From: Tenodera sinensis
Lineage: Eukaryota > Arthropoda > Insecta > Mantodea > Mantidae
Assembly: GCA_030765045.1 (NCBI GenBank)
Contig: CM060963.1
Location: 94,842,176-94,906,175, forward strand
Reading direction: 5' to 3'
DNA length: 64,000 nt
The stretch's first letter is position 1. Every line of letters starts with the position of its first letter. Positions 35,384 to 48,759 of the stretch are shown piece by piece. A program made the translations under genes and the position numbers. The notes beneath the pieces were generated by a model, which did not search any database, was not told the origin of the DNA, and saw only the letters and a list, made by a program, of their open reading frames with translations.

Positions 35384-35387
35384 TTAA

Positions 35388-37225
35388 CTGATCTAGGGAA
35401 TTCCATTTGTGTAATTACAATTTGCTTCCAATTCTAGGTTCTCAAGGTCTGTTTCACTACCACATAATAGTACAGGCTTTGGTATAGACATCCTTACAAC
35501 AATGCCAAACAAAATAGGAAGGTGACCACATCTTCACTCTCGTCTTCAAATTAGAAATCAGATGAAGAATTCCGATGTAATTTATACATATGCTGGTATT
35601 TTAAGAGGCAGTATGTGGTAAGGACGAGGTTAACTGTTGTACCACACGAAATTACTCCAGTTCGCCTCTTTAAGCCCGTATTAGCCTTCCTTAAGAACCC
35701 AGTCGCAGTGGAAAAGGTACTAAAAGTGCGTTCTATAGAGACAAACAAAAAGAACTTTCTTTCAGTGAAAGTTAAAGGATCCCTTATTATTCGAGAAAAT
35801 GTCAATGTGCTCTTGAACATTTTCTATTACCTCAGAAGCACGTATGTCAATACCAAGGATCTTTAAAATGCTCCATTCTTAGGTTTTCAACAACCCAAGT
35901 TTATTTCCAGTTAACCTAGTCTAATTTAGAGGCATCTACGCCGTCTTTTGTAGTCGATATCGGAGGAAAATTGCACAACACGCGCAAGAGCCCGGTTTCA
36001 GCCCTATTGCCTTGCTTATTGTTTGCCCAACTAATGCAAACAACTATAACAGTAAACAGAAAGACTGCAGAAGTCAGCGAGGAAAGTCGATTCGTTGAGT
36101 AAGCAGAATTTTGGTATGATGGACTTATCATTGGTCTGAACACTAACACTAATGCTCTCTTTGCTAGAGGTTGAATGCCCATTAGCAGAGTTGGGCGTGG
36201 CGCTGCTAAACGCCACACGAGGTAAAAACCTTATGGGACGATGTAGTCCCCATCCTCTGTACTGCCGAGGAGTCCTGGTTCTCAACCTTAATGCCTGGAC
36301 CAACTCTCCTGGATGAGTTCATACAAAATGTTCGTAATTGGCATGCTAATAGAATCAATAAATAGCCTTCATAACATTAGTACACTGAGATTTGCAAAAT
36401 AAAACAATGGCTGTTTTCTTAAAAAATTATTTAGGAATATTAAATTAATTGCTTTTCCTTTAGGTTCATCCAAAATAAATGTTGACTATTATTCATCGCT
36501 TTCTCAAAATGTATATACAATTATATGCTATGTTTGTTATGAATTCACTTTAAAAATAGGATCCTTGAAAACTCACCTAGTAGTGTATTATATAAACCTG
36601 AATTTCGTATTCTATAGGTGAAGTTGATAGGTTGCAGGAAAAAATGGGTTTCGGAGACCTTCCAACAACCGTAGAGTAATCAAATATGTCATTCTTCAAG
36701 AGCTTTGTAAAGCTTCAAGAACCTAGCTGAAACTTCTTGTCCTTATGCCACAGAATCAAAGAATAACTCAAGTTACTCTCAATAGTCTGTGAAAATAAAT
36801 CTCATTGCTAGGCTAATGCCCTGGTGCCTTTATTTCCTTCCCTCACCAAATATAACAAGCATTATACATTTTTGAAACTTTTAAAACGTTATAACAACAT
36901 TAAAACCGTAATAAATGCTTTTAAGCATTAGGTATCTAAATGTATATTATTCTGCAGCTTATTGTGCTGTAAGTACGTGCATTTATCCCACTAACTCTTT
37001 TCTTCAATATTACTTTTGAACCTTAAAACGTTTTATTTCTTCAGTATATTTACGCTTCCGATGTTAACTTTTTGGTGCAACTTATTCGACGTAATAATGT
37101 TATGTTTTCATCAGCTTTTGGATGTGCATATTTATGCTTTTAAAAACATTATTACGGTTGAAATTTATAAGTCATCGCAGTAGGGCACTCAAATGTCGAG
37201 ATTCCCTTAAGATCACTCCACTTAC
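35388..37225. other. Unrecognised; GC-richer patch 35.9-36.3 kb
   Basis: Frames at 35615-35866 (+), 35551-35820 (-), 35916-36218 (-) and 36031-36303 (-) show no known motif. The 36.2 kb patch has a gtggcg/cgccac hairpin. It could be an exon or an old repeat; I cannot tell. Confidence 0.3.
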
Positions 37226-37485
37226 TTAGGATCTATTATAACGTACTCCAGACTACGTCTGGGCTAACAATGCTGGTAGAAGTTGGAGATACCATGGTTC
37301 TCAATGGTGTAATGCTTAACACTGCTGCTTGTCGTATGGGGAAACAGAATCCTATTGACTGCCGGTGAGATAAAATTATCATCTTCTTGTTCTTGTAGGA
37401 CTTGCAAAATTTGACGACACAGCCAAGAGTCAAACCCTGGAACTTTCACTCTCTCTCTTATCTCTTGAGCTACCACGGCGAGATA
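37226..37485 (-). repeat. tRNA-headed SINE-like remnant
   Basis: On the minus strand, cgccgtggtagctcaagag (A-box-like, 37462-37480) and ccagggtttgactcttggc (B-box-like, 37422-37440) are followed by about 190 bp of unique body. Minus-strand frames here are incidental. Confidence 0.45.
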
Positions 37486-38139
37486 ACAGAACGCACACTA
37501 AACGTCATCTGATTCATGAATGCCGTTTAACTTTAAAGGAATTCTTAAATATTCGAGACAATACCTAAAAACCGACCCACATTGTTGCAATGCTTTTAAT
37601 TCCTCAGCTGTTAATCACTGTTAGGGTTATTTTATAGCTCTTATTTCACACAACGCTTGTGTAAATGGTAGACGACTAATGCGAAAGGGTAAAGAGAGAA
37701 ATTTTTCATTAAGAACCCCCATTTTTTGTGAAAATAAATGGTGTAGAGCATCACCAATTCGCAAATAAAAAACCATATGTGTTAATTAACACAAGTTTCT
37801 CTATGAACTTCCCCAAAAACGATTCTTACAAAAGCTTATTCTTCTGTCTTCATACCCCTTGTTAATCGACGTAAACTGTTATAACCAGGAGCGGGGTTTT
37901 AGTACGAAATCCATCAAGTTAACCGTGCATCTACAACGGGAAGTGGAAGCGCCGGTGACCTTGCTGTGCTCTTGTAAACAAATAGAGTGGAAGACACTAT
38001 AGCCCTCGTGCTACCTGCCGGCTCTATACTCCATGCTGTTAATCTCATTCCTATGTTTACTTACTAAACCCCACTCCCTGGTAATAACAGATACTTATGA
38101 CTATTCGAATATTCAAAGAAATACCCCATAAATAATAGA
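37486..38139. other. No recognised feature
   Basis: No supported gene or repeat. A GC-richer patch lies at 37890-38040. Confidence 0.4.
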
Positions 38140-38790
38140 AGCACGTGTTCCAAAAATATTTGACAAATATTTGTGTACTTTAACGAGATCTATAGTTTTT
38201 GTATAGTAAGATTCTATCTTTCAGTTTACCGATTTTAAGAAATAAATTCAAAATGCAGAGGTTTCACAAGCTACTGTGGAAAATCAAAAAGATACATATT
38301 ATTTATAAAGAAAACTATCTTAAACACGTGATAGCTTAATAAAAATTGTCAGAGCTATTTTTAAAAGATAAACAAAGGAAAATGTTCCATGTAAAGTGTA
38401 GGTTGGGATGGGAGGAGGGAGTGTTCTAGAAAATCTTTGGAAGGTAATGAACTTACATATCAAGTTTAATATTTTAATAGTTGTGGTCTCTAAGCTTAAA
38501 GAACTTGGCGGTATTGAAGTCTATTTAGAGGAATCTGTTATGTAATGGATAGTCCACCTAGAACCTTACTTGCCTTATTTCTTGTATACCGCTGTTTAAG
38601 AATATACTTTGGGTAATTTTCTGTTTGTTTCGAGTTATGCTTTTCAGACACACACGCGTGCGCAAGACAATTTCTCTTTTTTCGTTCGGGATCTTCAAAA
38701 TTTACATTTCCAATGAAATCTCCAAATCTAATTTTTAGGTGGAAATGATTGCCCTACTTACTATGTAGCAGAAAAATTAAAAATGTATAT
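38140..38790 (+). repeat. Family A copy with internal insertion
   Basis: 'gtactttaacgagatctat', 'attgtcagagctatttt', 'gttccatgtaaag' and the ending 'ttaggtggaaatgat..ccctacttacta' are in family order. About 150 bp near 38490-38630 is foreign to other copies. The CA seed is short here (acacacacgcg). Confidence 0.6.
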
Positions 38791-39734
38791 TGGTAACAAA
38801 TGGTTTGAATTAAGATGTTACTTAGTTTAAAATATAGACAAAGTAGCTTTTATTACCGTTTTAATTTTGTTTTGTTTGAAGGGACAAAACCATTTTTTCC
38901 AGTTAATAGATTGCTTTAAGTCCAATAAAAGCTTCTAAGTGTTGGACGATAATATTATCACTTATTTTAATGGATTAAATACCAACCTCAACGTCTGATG
39001 CAATTAATTGTTAGTCAACAAAAATAGAGAAAATCAAGCACTCGCAGGTATGAGGTTTTGAATCAAGTATATGACGATTAATATATGATTACTTCAGTCA
39101 TCAGTTGCCAGTATTCCACAACATATCAGTCTGTTTCAAAACGAAATACAGATTACAGGAACATTATCATGTGTAGGTGCTCTGAAAGTAGCTCCAAAGG
39201 ATGGCGCATTTTTTACATTGATTAGTACACATTTTCACACTTCTTAGTTTTGTGTTTTAAAATTTTCCGTTTCATAAGTTTCGATATGTTTTAAAAATAA
39301 TACTTATCTGTATTCACAACCTGAATCAATTGAACTTAATGCATTTTTAGTAGTGGACTATTGTGTAATACTCTTAATTAATTCGTGGAACAATGGGCTG
39401 CGGCAATGAAATGAAACATACGCATTGTTACTTAATTAAACAGATTATAACTGCACTGCAGTTGTTCCAGTTAAGGGGTAACTTAATGACAAAAACTGCC
39501 AAAGAATTTTATTTTCAGTTTGTTTTGTGTCTATGTGTGTGCTTCCATTTTCGTTGATGGGTTTATCTAATTCAGTTTAGAGTATATTGTTGATTTATGC
39601 TTAAACACCAGACGTTTTATTTTAGGATGATTATGGACCTATTTTAATACCAGTTAATACGAAAAATAACAATAGCTGTTATTCAATATTCAATTATATT
39701 TGGAAGTACAACCCATGCTTTTTCATTATTTTCT
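38791..39734. other. No recognised feature
   Basis: AT-rich; nothing supported. Confidence 0.45.
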
Positions 39735-40115
39735 CTAAAGTACAGAAAGTGTTCTATTTCGCCCAAATATTCGATGACTCTAGCGATTTTGATTAAAATG
39801 CCATATATTTGAGATATTTTTATGGAAAATTTGTGTTAGTTTTACAGTACATATACTTTCCACAAATGGAAGATTGTTATTCGTTTGTTTATATTTTAGC
39901 TATTCAAAGAGAACAGAATCTCAAAATTTAAAAGATTTCACTATCGCTCAAAGCCTACTGTATTCCCACAATCTTGCATCTACAAGAAAATTAGTAATGA
40001 GATAGTTTGTACAAAGGCTTATCTCAATTAACACGAAGAAGATAAGAAGAATAAGAGTTAGTGAGAATGGTTAGTAAAAGACTAGAGAAAGTCATGTGAG
40101 TGCAACACATCAGAT
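39735..40115 (-). repeat. Family A copy, left part
   Basis: Ends in 'gtcatgtgagtgcaac' as expected for a minus copy and shares 'atatttgagatatttttatg' and the 'cacgaagaagat' blocks with 49745-50612. The CA-seed half is missing. Confidence 0.6.
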
Positions 40116-40943
40116 TTTATTCCCGAGAAATGTTCAAAATTACTGTTACATTGCTTATAGTAAAGTATGTTATATTTATGCTAAAGTAACTTATAAATAT
40201 TAGAATGTTAAGCTTATAAAAATATCTGCAGACGTTCTGTATGCTACTATAGTTTTTGGTGTGGGTTAGTTAGGTTAGTTTTTGGCATGGCCTTTCTTAA
40301 TGTATTTTCCTATTTAAGAAAAATAATTTATTAAAATAGTGGGACATTTTTTACAAAGTTTTGTGAAAAGCGTAAAGTTAAATAATTTAGAAACCCTTGA
40401 AGAACTGGATTGACTAGGAAAAAGAATATTATGTATTTTCGTGTTGATCATATGTATGTCTTTGGGTGCCTTCAAAGATGTTTAATGGTTTTGGAGAAAC
40501 GTCGTATTGTAATAGCTTTTATTAAACAATTAAACAAATAAACATTCGTTGCATTCGATTGCGAACAATGATGCATCTACAGAAACAGATCACTTATTTT
40601 ACTTTGTGTTCATACACAAGCCTGGTTAAAACTGTTTCTTTCTCTGCTTCTACATTGAGCACCCTAAACAAGATACCAATTTCGTTTCTGTGCTGTACCT
40701 CTTGAGGGAGTAGGGCGAAAATTTCATGGTGTTCCCTGTATTGAAGGCTACCCTTTTTGTCTATTTTATATTGTGTTAAAATATTCCTTGGTTAAATTAT
40801 TCTTTGAGTTAGTAACATCAACTTTTGTCGAATAATATTTTGTTAGCAGCAGCCTTCGAAACATTCTTATGCATATGTTTTTTAACTGTCAGAATGAGTT
40901 TACAATATTGAGCTGTTTAAGTTCGGAAATACATGTTGCACCT

Positions 40944-40945
<2 letters not shown>
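40116..40945. other. No recognised feature
   Basis: AT-rich; nothing supported. Confidence 0.45.
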
Positions 40946-41034
<89 letters not shown>

Positions 41035-41052
41035 CACACACACACACACACA
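40946..41052. repeat. (CA)n microsatellite
   Basis: About 105 bp of nearly pure CA, the longest CA array in the window. It is not obviously inside family A. Confidence 0.95.
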
Positions 41053-41829
41053 GCTGACTATTTTATCTCTTGATCAGTATAACCAAATGGTGCTCTGTAA
41101 TTTGAAATCATTTTTAGGAAAACATTTAACTTCAGTGAACAATAGAGAAATTTTATACGTATATTTACAAAATTTATTTTTGTATTGTTTTACCTTTGTT
41201 CCCGTTATTTAAAATATTCTCAGTAAAATTATAGTTTTGAGAGCTGTTTATTTTTAGCCTTTTGCTGATTCCAAAATTTCACGCACGATGTAGTTTCTAT
41301 TAAGTTTTGCTAAAAATTTCAGGCGCATTTTGAGAAGAGGAACATTAAAACCATCGTATGACTTCTTTGTGTTGCGAAAAATACTGGATCTGTTAATTTC
41401 TAAGACCAGAAAGAGGTATAAAACTGAATACTTTCTATGATCATTTAACATTTTTAAATAAAACTTGGCTAGATAAATAATTGCTTTTAAAGCTTCTTTA
41501 GGGATGGAATATGGCCAGGAGTAAATGTTATTTCTGAATGTAAACATCTTGAAAATTAAATAATATGTAGAAAGGAAGTTTAAAATAATTCAGTGTTTAT
41601 TTAAGACAAATTAAGGATTAAAGTTAATTGATTGAAAAATTAAAAAAAAAAAAAAAAAAAAATTGAAATTCTGTTTAGGAAATTTCAAAATGTAAATTTA
41701 AAATTAAAAATATGTAGTAACATTGGATTTTTAGAAAACACAATCATGATGATGTTTTCCCTATAGTAGATAATAGTTGCAATTGATATTCTAAACGAGA
41801 GTTGTATTTGAAGTAACTGATGTAGAGGA
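41053..41829. other. No recognised gene; A run
   Basis: A run of 21 A lies at 41642-41662. The 97-codon minus frame at 41254-41547 has no motif. Confidence 0.35.
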
Positions 41830-42240
41830 GTGCATGGAAAAGCAATAGGATTTTGCGTGCCTATGACTCTTCTTGAAAGTTAAGATCGGGCTGCGTTTTA
41901 TAACATTATCGTATGTCAACTGTTGGTAGAACTCCAAGCGAAAGTCTATGCATAACCTTCATGGACGTAAGTTCAAACGCTACTGCACGCAACTCGAAAT
42001 GGCACGCCACTGAAACCTGCAGGATTTACCTCTCGCATATTGAACTCGTCCGAGCTGAACCATGCTGCAGGCAGCAAAAATCGATACCATACCGCCGCGG
42101 CGTCCATCCAGCTGCAGACGCTTCCTTCTCGTGCTCAGTTGGGGCGCGTTCTTTATACTACAAACACGACTTTCAACAGCACTTCCAACATTTTACAACT
42201 AAAATCACCAGCGCTAGGAATCATAAACACAAATAATCAC
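41830..42240. other. GC-rich unrecognised patch
   Basis: A sharp rise in G+C and CpG over about 300 bp in AT-rich flanks, with a 107-codon plus frame (41913-42236) of Ser/His/Arg-rich composition and no motif. It could be a repeat, a promoter-like CpG patch or an exon. Confidence 0.35.
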
Positions 42241-44609
42241 TAAACTGTCCATGCAAATATTTTCAATTCTATCAGCTGTAATATGCAATTAACACGGGAA
42301 GGAAGTTAAAAAAGTTTCTAAAATGTTTTTGCATATTTATGGTGTTTGTCTTTTCCTATTACATTTATTTATTATAAAATTCAGTTTGCTTACACTTCTA
42401 CATTTATTTTTGTATTTATTTAATAATTGTTTGGTATTTATTGATTTAAAATGCCATACACAATACTTACAAAGCAAAAGAAAATTATATTTTACCATTT
42501 AAATTATTTTTGGTGCTGGCTTATGAAACTCCAAATGCTTAGAAAATTGCTAACGACTGAGGTATACATGACATTTATTGAGTTACAAACCAAAACCTCA
42601 TATTCTGATTAAGATGCTTTTTTCTGCGAGAAAATCCAGTAGTTGGATAACTGTCCTATTTTAGGACTATCGTAAAAACATAGCTTGATAATAAATCGGT
42701 ATCAAAAGATAATTTTAAACATGAATGATAAAGGATAAAAAACGTATAATGTAAAAAGATTACTATATAAAATGTACTAATGTACACAATTATTACAAAA
42801 TTAGGAAAGAAACTGCTAAACATTTCACAATTATTTATTTATTTAATTTAGTATAGTACATAGATCATTGTACGAGTATATAATGCACAAAGAATCACGG
42901 ATAATTTCTACGCCAATATCTTCAAACACATTTAATTGTAATTCAATGCGTCGGAAGAAATTAATAGTAAATTTTAGTAATCACTCTACGAGCACCAAAA
43001 AGTAGTCCAACCGCTTCCTAAGTTGAAGTTTTGTATTTTTTTCTTAAATAAGCAATGCAAGGCTGTTTTTTCTTAGAAACCTCCTTAATTTGGTCTAATG
43101 TTTTTTATAAATCAGATTGTAAGCTCAAAAATTAATCTTTTATCTTGTTGCCTGTCAATAACAATTACGTCTACTCATTTGATGGAACTATTTCTTCAAA
43201 GTAATTTCTTCTGCTGGTTATACAGTATTTAGGGTGTTTATCACGAATGTAATTTTTTCCTTAACACTACTCATAATTGAATTAGAATTTAGTTTGGTTT
43301 TACTTTTACAACATTTAGAAGCAGAACATGTGAATGAAAGACAACAAAACAAAACCTGAATTAAGGTCACCCTTGCTTAGAGATTTTACTTGCAAAATGT
43401 CGCATGCCCGTAGAAAAGTTGTGCTGCAAATATGACAAAATAATAAAATATTCACTACCATTTGAAATATACAACAAAAAACAGCTGATTTTTTTAAGTT
43501 GACCTGTCTCTGAAGACAGAGACATATGACAGAATATAAAAAATAAGTTTGTTTAAAAATTCTATCCCTGAAAACATATTGTGTTTTAAGTGTTTAGAGG
43601 ATAAAAATTAGATATTTATAGAGCAGGTAGTTGCTTTATATTCAAAACTGACTGCCTGGTGTAAAAAGGAAAATTCTGTTATGAAATAAGAAACTACAGG
43701 TAATAAAATCTCTAGAAACTTATATAGAATATTGGATTAAAACACAGTTTCAGGATTCCTTGCTTCAAAATAAATTAATGTACATTTAAGATTCAAGTAG
43801 TGCAAAGAATTAATGTAATTAAATGTTTTGTTTCTGTATCAATTGCTAAAATATGACAAATTCAAAAGATTCAAGGTAAATGTTATGTTTCTAAAAACAA
43901 GCAAAACAAAAAACTGTTATACGTTTATTTCTCTTTATTTTTCTGTTGTAATTCTATGTGCATGTCTAGCAACATAAAGGTAAACATTTGCATGTGATTT
44001 AAAGCTAACGTTAGGAGTTACTTAAGCGGTATCATTTAATGAGTCAATCTTTTTGTTTCTCCTGAATTTGCGCAACATATATGAAATATTAAGACATGCA
44101 AATACTTGGCAATCTCCAGTATGCTTTGGTATAACGGCTAATGAATGAATGAAAACATTTCTCTTAACGTTTGTCATATTTAACATGAAATAAATGGAAA
44201 AACAAGCCTTTATATTAATAATTTGAGTGATAGATATGAATGAGTTTGTATGTATGTTGGGTATTTAACAGAAAGAGAGAGGGAAGAGACAGGGAGAGAG
44301 AGAGAGAAAGAGAAAGAGAGAGAGGCGCATAACCTACATGCGAAACTTAGTAATATACCAAATTTCATACTCGTGTCATTGAGCCATGGGAAGATTTTTA
44401 AGAAAATCCTCTTGCTCTCAAGGATCCTTTACATGAAAGTGTTCGTATTATCTTTTTCCTAAAGATGATTATAAAATACTTAATCACATACCACATGTTT
44501 TAGCTATTGTCATAACCAGCAAGCTGAATATCCGCAATCTGTTATGGATAACATGTGAAGTTCTCTTCATTTTAAATTCATTGTTCGTAATGTTGGTGAC
44601 AGATGAGAA

Positions 44610-44672
<63 letters not shown>

Positions 44673-45690
44673 AGGGAGAGAGACAGAGACAGAGTGAGAA
44701 AATATTTTTCTGCAGCCTAAAAATATATGTCAGTGAAATATTTCGCTTATGTCAAGTAACTTTGTTATGAAGCATTGACCGTTTTGGAAATATTATTAAG
44801 CTTTTCCAGGTTGAGTTTTCATGCGGTATTTGTAGAGTATTTTATGTGATTATTCTTCTTCAGGTATACTTTCAGTAGTAGTAACAAACACCCGAGTTAC
44901 GCTATATACCATTTTTGTTTTATTTTTCGCGTTATGTTACTTAATTTGAGACACTTGCATTAATAGGGTAGGTAGTAATTCCAGTTAAAGAAAAACCTGC
45001 CCCATCCCAGCTAGATCGAAACCTGAACAGCTCTAGCATGTACTATTTTTCACTTATTGCTTTCTGGTTCCTTAGTTATACGAATGTTTCAAGACAATGA
45101 AAATATCTTAGCAGACGTCTTATACAAAACACATGGCATATCTTATCTGAGTACAGTTGACATGATTGCTTTTGAAAACATTTTACAAGTATAGTATAGA
45201 CAAGGGGGAGAAGTTTTCTGAATATTTTTACATTTCATCCTCATAAAATGCACTGGTTTAACAACCTAATAGGTATTTATTGCACTGCTCATTTTTGAAC
45301 CACATTATTAAGATCCTTTCGATTACTTTCTACCTTTAATATCCCTCTTCTTCTGATCCTCACTTTCAGATTATTGCTCTTTACATCTTTTCTGCCTTTC
45401 TTTGGAACAAAACATGTTAGTTTCTGCTTTCAATGCAAAGTTATAGTCATTAAAACACAAGCAAGCCATAATTAGTACATGTAGATATCTGTGCGCTTGG
45501 ATTACTCTGTTTCGTCGTATTTTCTGTACGTATACAGGCAACTCTAGGAAAAAATCCATAAAACATGATATAGCTTAATGGGGTTAGTAAATAACAATAC
45601 TGATTAGATGCATTAAGTCTGTAATGTAACATTTATCCGAAACCTAGCAATATGTGGTATGAAATTAATGTTCTCCTTCACAACAGCCGT
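42241..45690. other. Long AT-rich stretch; two GA tracts
   Basis: No gene is seen. GA-rich tracts lie at 44271-44325 and 44611-44695. The 70-codon frame across the first is low complexity. Confidence 0.5.
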
Positions 45691-45781
45691 GTGTAGGACA
45701 CGACTGCAAAGGGTAGAGTGAGACTGAAAAACTGAATGCCATGACCGGGATCTGAACCGGTAGATACGTGGTTCAGATCCC
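45691..45781. repeat. tRNA-like remnant with a perfect 12-bp hairpin
   Basis: gggatctgaacc (45747-45758) and ggttcagatccc (45770-45781) are perfect inverted copies with an 11-bp loop. Each resembles a B box (ggttcagatcc) in opposite orientation. It lies just left of a family A copy. Confidence 0.65.
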
Positions 45782-45799
45782 TTAAAAAATTAAAAGACA

Positions 45800-46270
45800 T
45801 GCTATGGGTCGGAATAGGCGATTTACCTAAATCATGAAGTGCACAAGAAGAACATCTTTTACGGTTTACCAGTCATGCAAATGTTATCGAGAATAAAGAG
45901 GACTTTTAAGGACATTCCCATACAATTTGAGATACGCATTTCATTTGTCATTAAATATATGGCATTTTACTCCAGATCTTCGTAGCTATTTTGAGAAAGT
46001 AAAAATTTTCAAAAAATGCTTCTTGTAAACGATAGTCTGAGGTGGGTGAAATCTCTTGAAAATCTTGTTGTCGCATTTGAACCAATTTTGGTTTTTTAGT
46101 TATGCTGTTCCCACAGACACAAGCTTACCCAGAGACCATTTTATAAAGAATGAATTTTTGGATTCAGGGGACCTCAAAATATGCATTCCCAGTTAAATAT
46201 CGATATCAAATCTTTGGATGGAATACTAGTTTCCCTACTTACTATACCCAGTAGAGAATAAAAATATCGG
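45800..46270 (+). repeat. Family A copy (3' half)
   Basis: 'tttaccagtcatgcaaatg', 'catttcatttgtcatt', 'ggattcaggggacctcaaaa' and 'ttccctacttactata' are in family order. The seed region reads cagacaca, unexpanded. Confidence 0.65.
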
Positions 46271-47315
46271 GTTTATTTCGTTCACAGTTTGAGTATAATT
46301 ATGTAATGCTTATTTCTCAGTCTGTGTGAAGCATCTAGAGACAAGATAGAGACAGGTTACATAATACATGTACTTCTAATGTGTGTTTCATAAGCTTTGC
46401 CACGTTTCCTCTACCATCTGGATGTCCTCTGAATCACCTTGACTTTCTTTCAGTCTAGCATTCTGACATTTGAAAGTTTAATATGCGGGATAACTTCGGA
46501 ACTAAACCCAGATATTGTCTGCGTCAGTGGACAGGACTTGAATAATACATCTGCACTCAAAACATTGAATATTTACTGAAGTATTGGGACATGATGGGAT
46601 GTGGCACACCTCAGTATTCAAACGAGCATTTCAAAACTTTATTTAATGCTGCTGTCAAGTAAAAGTAGTTACTGTGCACAATTACTTTTAGTTTTACCAC
46701 TGAATTATTAAACTAAACAGGTTTTCCATGTGGACGTTTTATTCATAAAGTTAAGTTTCACTAAGCTTGTTGCTGCGAACAAATAAAATATGTACTTCAG
46801 CATTTCATGCACTATTGTTGATTTCTACACAAAAAAATGGGCGAAATGGGTAGTCCAGGTCGTTAAGGCTGGAAGTCTGCAACTCAAAACTCTCCAGGAC
46901 GTGCTCCCTGATTGAGACTTTATCTAGGTTTTCCTCGGTTATATGGAAAACGTCAACAAGGTTCCCTAAACTTTTCTTTTGCAATAATTTCATTTCATAT
47001 ACCTACCACTAGTTTCCTCTGTCTGTGATGCCGTGTGCAACAAGAACTATTTAAAAATACAGATATGTTGGTTTCTTGTTTTAATTCGCTTAAAATGTTT
47101 ATTCGCGTTAATTTCTTAAGGAGGACAGTTTAATTGTAATTCATATACCTTCGGACCTTAGATCCCATTATGTATAAAACATTTGACTCATTATTTTGGT
47201 CAGCATATCTGTGATTTCCTCATTGAGAGTTTGGGTCAGAAAAATAAGCCATCTTTCTAAAGCTTTGGTAAAATTCTCAATACTGCCACTATATGTTCTT
47301 TTTCCATCACTTCAT
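46271..47315. other. Unrecognised; minus frame 46805-46993
   Basis: The 62-codon frame has a balanced, acidic composition and no known motif; it could be a chance ORF. Confidence 0.3.
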
Positions 47316-47328
47316 AGTTATGGCATAT

Positions 47329-47447
47329 TGTTGTGGTAGTGTTTAACGCCCGCTTTTACTACTACGGCACCGCAGGCGGTGACACTGATGATACATGAAG
47401 ATGGAGCACCGGTGGAATGAGATGGCGGGGGAAACCGGAGTACCCGG
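47329..47447 (+). mobile_element. 119-bp GC-rich insertion with 13-bp direct repeats
   Basis: The exact 13-mer agttatggcatat flanks it (47316-47328 and 47448-47460). The insert is GC-rich against AT-rich flanks and ends 'gaaaccggagtacccgg', a motif I associate with repeats in other arthropod genomes. Duplication length fits LINE-type integration of a short RNA copy. It has no poly(A). Confidence 0.6.
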
Positions 47448-47460
47448 AGTTATGGCATAT

Positions 47461-48759
47461 GAGGGATGTATTCGTCTCCACTTCAAAGAATTATAGCAGC
47501 TAAATGCCCGTTTTTAAAATGAAGAAAGGACAAACAGAATTGAAGATCACATGTTCTGATGATTTGTTATTTTTTCCCTTTATTGTCATCCTTCACTGTA
47601 TGGTATTAATAACATATCTTTACACAGCTGATCCTCAAACAAGAGCTTCTAAAGTAGCACAGACACCTAAGTCCTAAAGCTTCAGTGCTTAACATTAATG
47701 ACAACTAATGCAATGGGATATTTTTCAGACGAGGCAAACGGCTGGAAGTTGTGGAGTGGTTTATGGTGAAGTCCATCTTTGTGTTTATAAGAGCATTTAG
47801 GTGACAGATTAACACCTCTCTATATAAGCATTAATAGTAAACATTAAGCAGTGCGATATTAACTGCAGTACTCTCTCCCATTATCAGCAGTCTCTGATTT
47901 ATCTCAAGTAAGAATCAAAGACGTTACACGCACCATAAAGTTGGATGACGTACTCGCGTAGATATTAGGAAGGTCATCCGCCTCGTCTAGGAAATACATC
48001 TGATGTACACATTTTAAATTGACTCCTGCGTTGACCTTTATGTGTAACTAGCCACAATTATATTACACTAGTTAACTTACATGATGTTGCACACTCAGCT
48101 TTTTAAAATCGAATGACAAAGTTAATTTACATCCCCTGGTTATTTATGGAATTACTGTACAATGATTTATAGAATTTTTATGGTGAACTCTCCTGGCTCC
48201 CTTTAGTCTTAAACTGCAATTTCGTACAGTCCTGGTTATTCCCAATTAGGGATTGACGCTCACCTGATATTCATGGAAAAGGATGTGAAACATTGGTGGA
48301 TTTTCTAAACCTTCCTCTGACATTATTTCAAGTTCTAGAAGTGCTGCACATTTTTAACTTTCCTTTGGTGGTGGAGCGATCATTTGTCGAAATGTATGAG
48401 TAATTTTTAAGAAGTGAAAGTTTAAACTTCTGTTCCGTCTCATTGGTCCCGCAACACCATCCTCAACGTTTTCACACAGTACAACAATCCTTAGCAAAGG
48501 ATCATCAAGATACGGCGATATCACCAACACCATCCTTTCCCCAGTGAGAATGCTGGTTTCTGTGAATTCCAAATCGTTCCATATCGTGAGTTCTTCATAG
48601 ATATTCCTCAGGTCGTTGAGTGGACTGAAAAATTCGCACTTCTATCAGTGGGCTTCAGTTCTTGCGTATTCCTAGTTTGGGAACGGGAACATTGTGTTTC
48701 AACCTAACGGATACATTAATACACCTTTTACTTCTTATGACATAGAAATCAGAGCAAGT
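47461..48759. other. Unrecognised; minus frame 48354-48572
   Basis: The 72-codon frame has ordinary composition without known motif. Confidence 0.3.

Noticed and set aside
45691..45781. Functional tRNA gene
   Set aside because: No acceptor or anticodon stem can be drawn; only B-box-like sequence is present.
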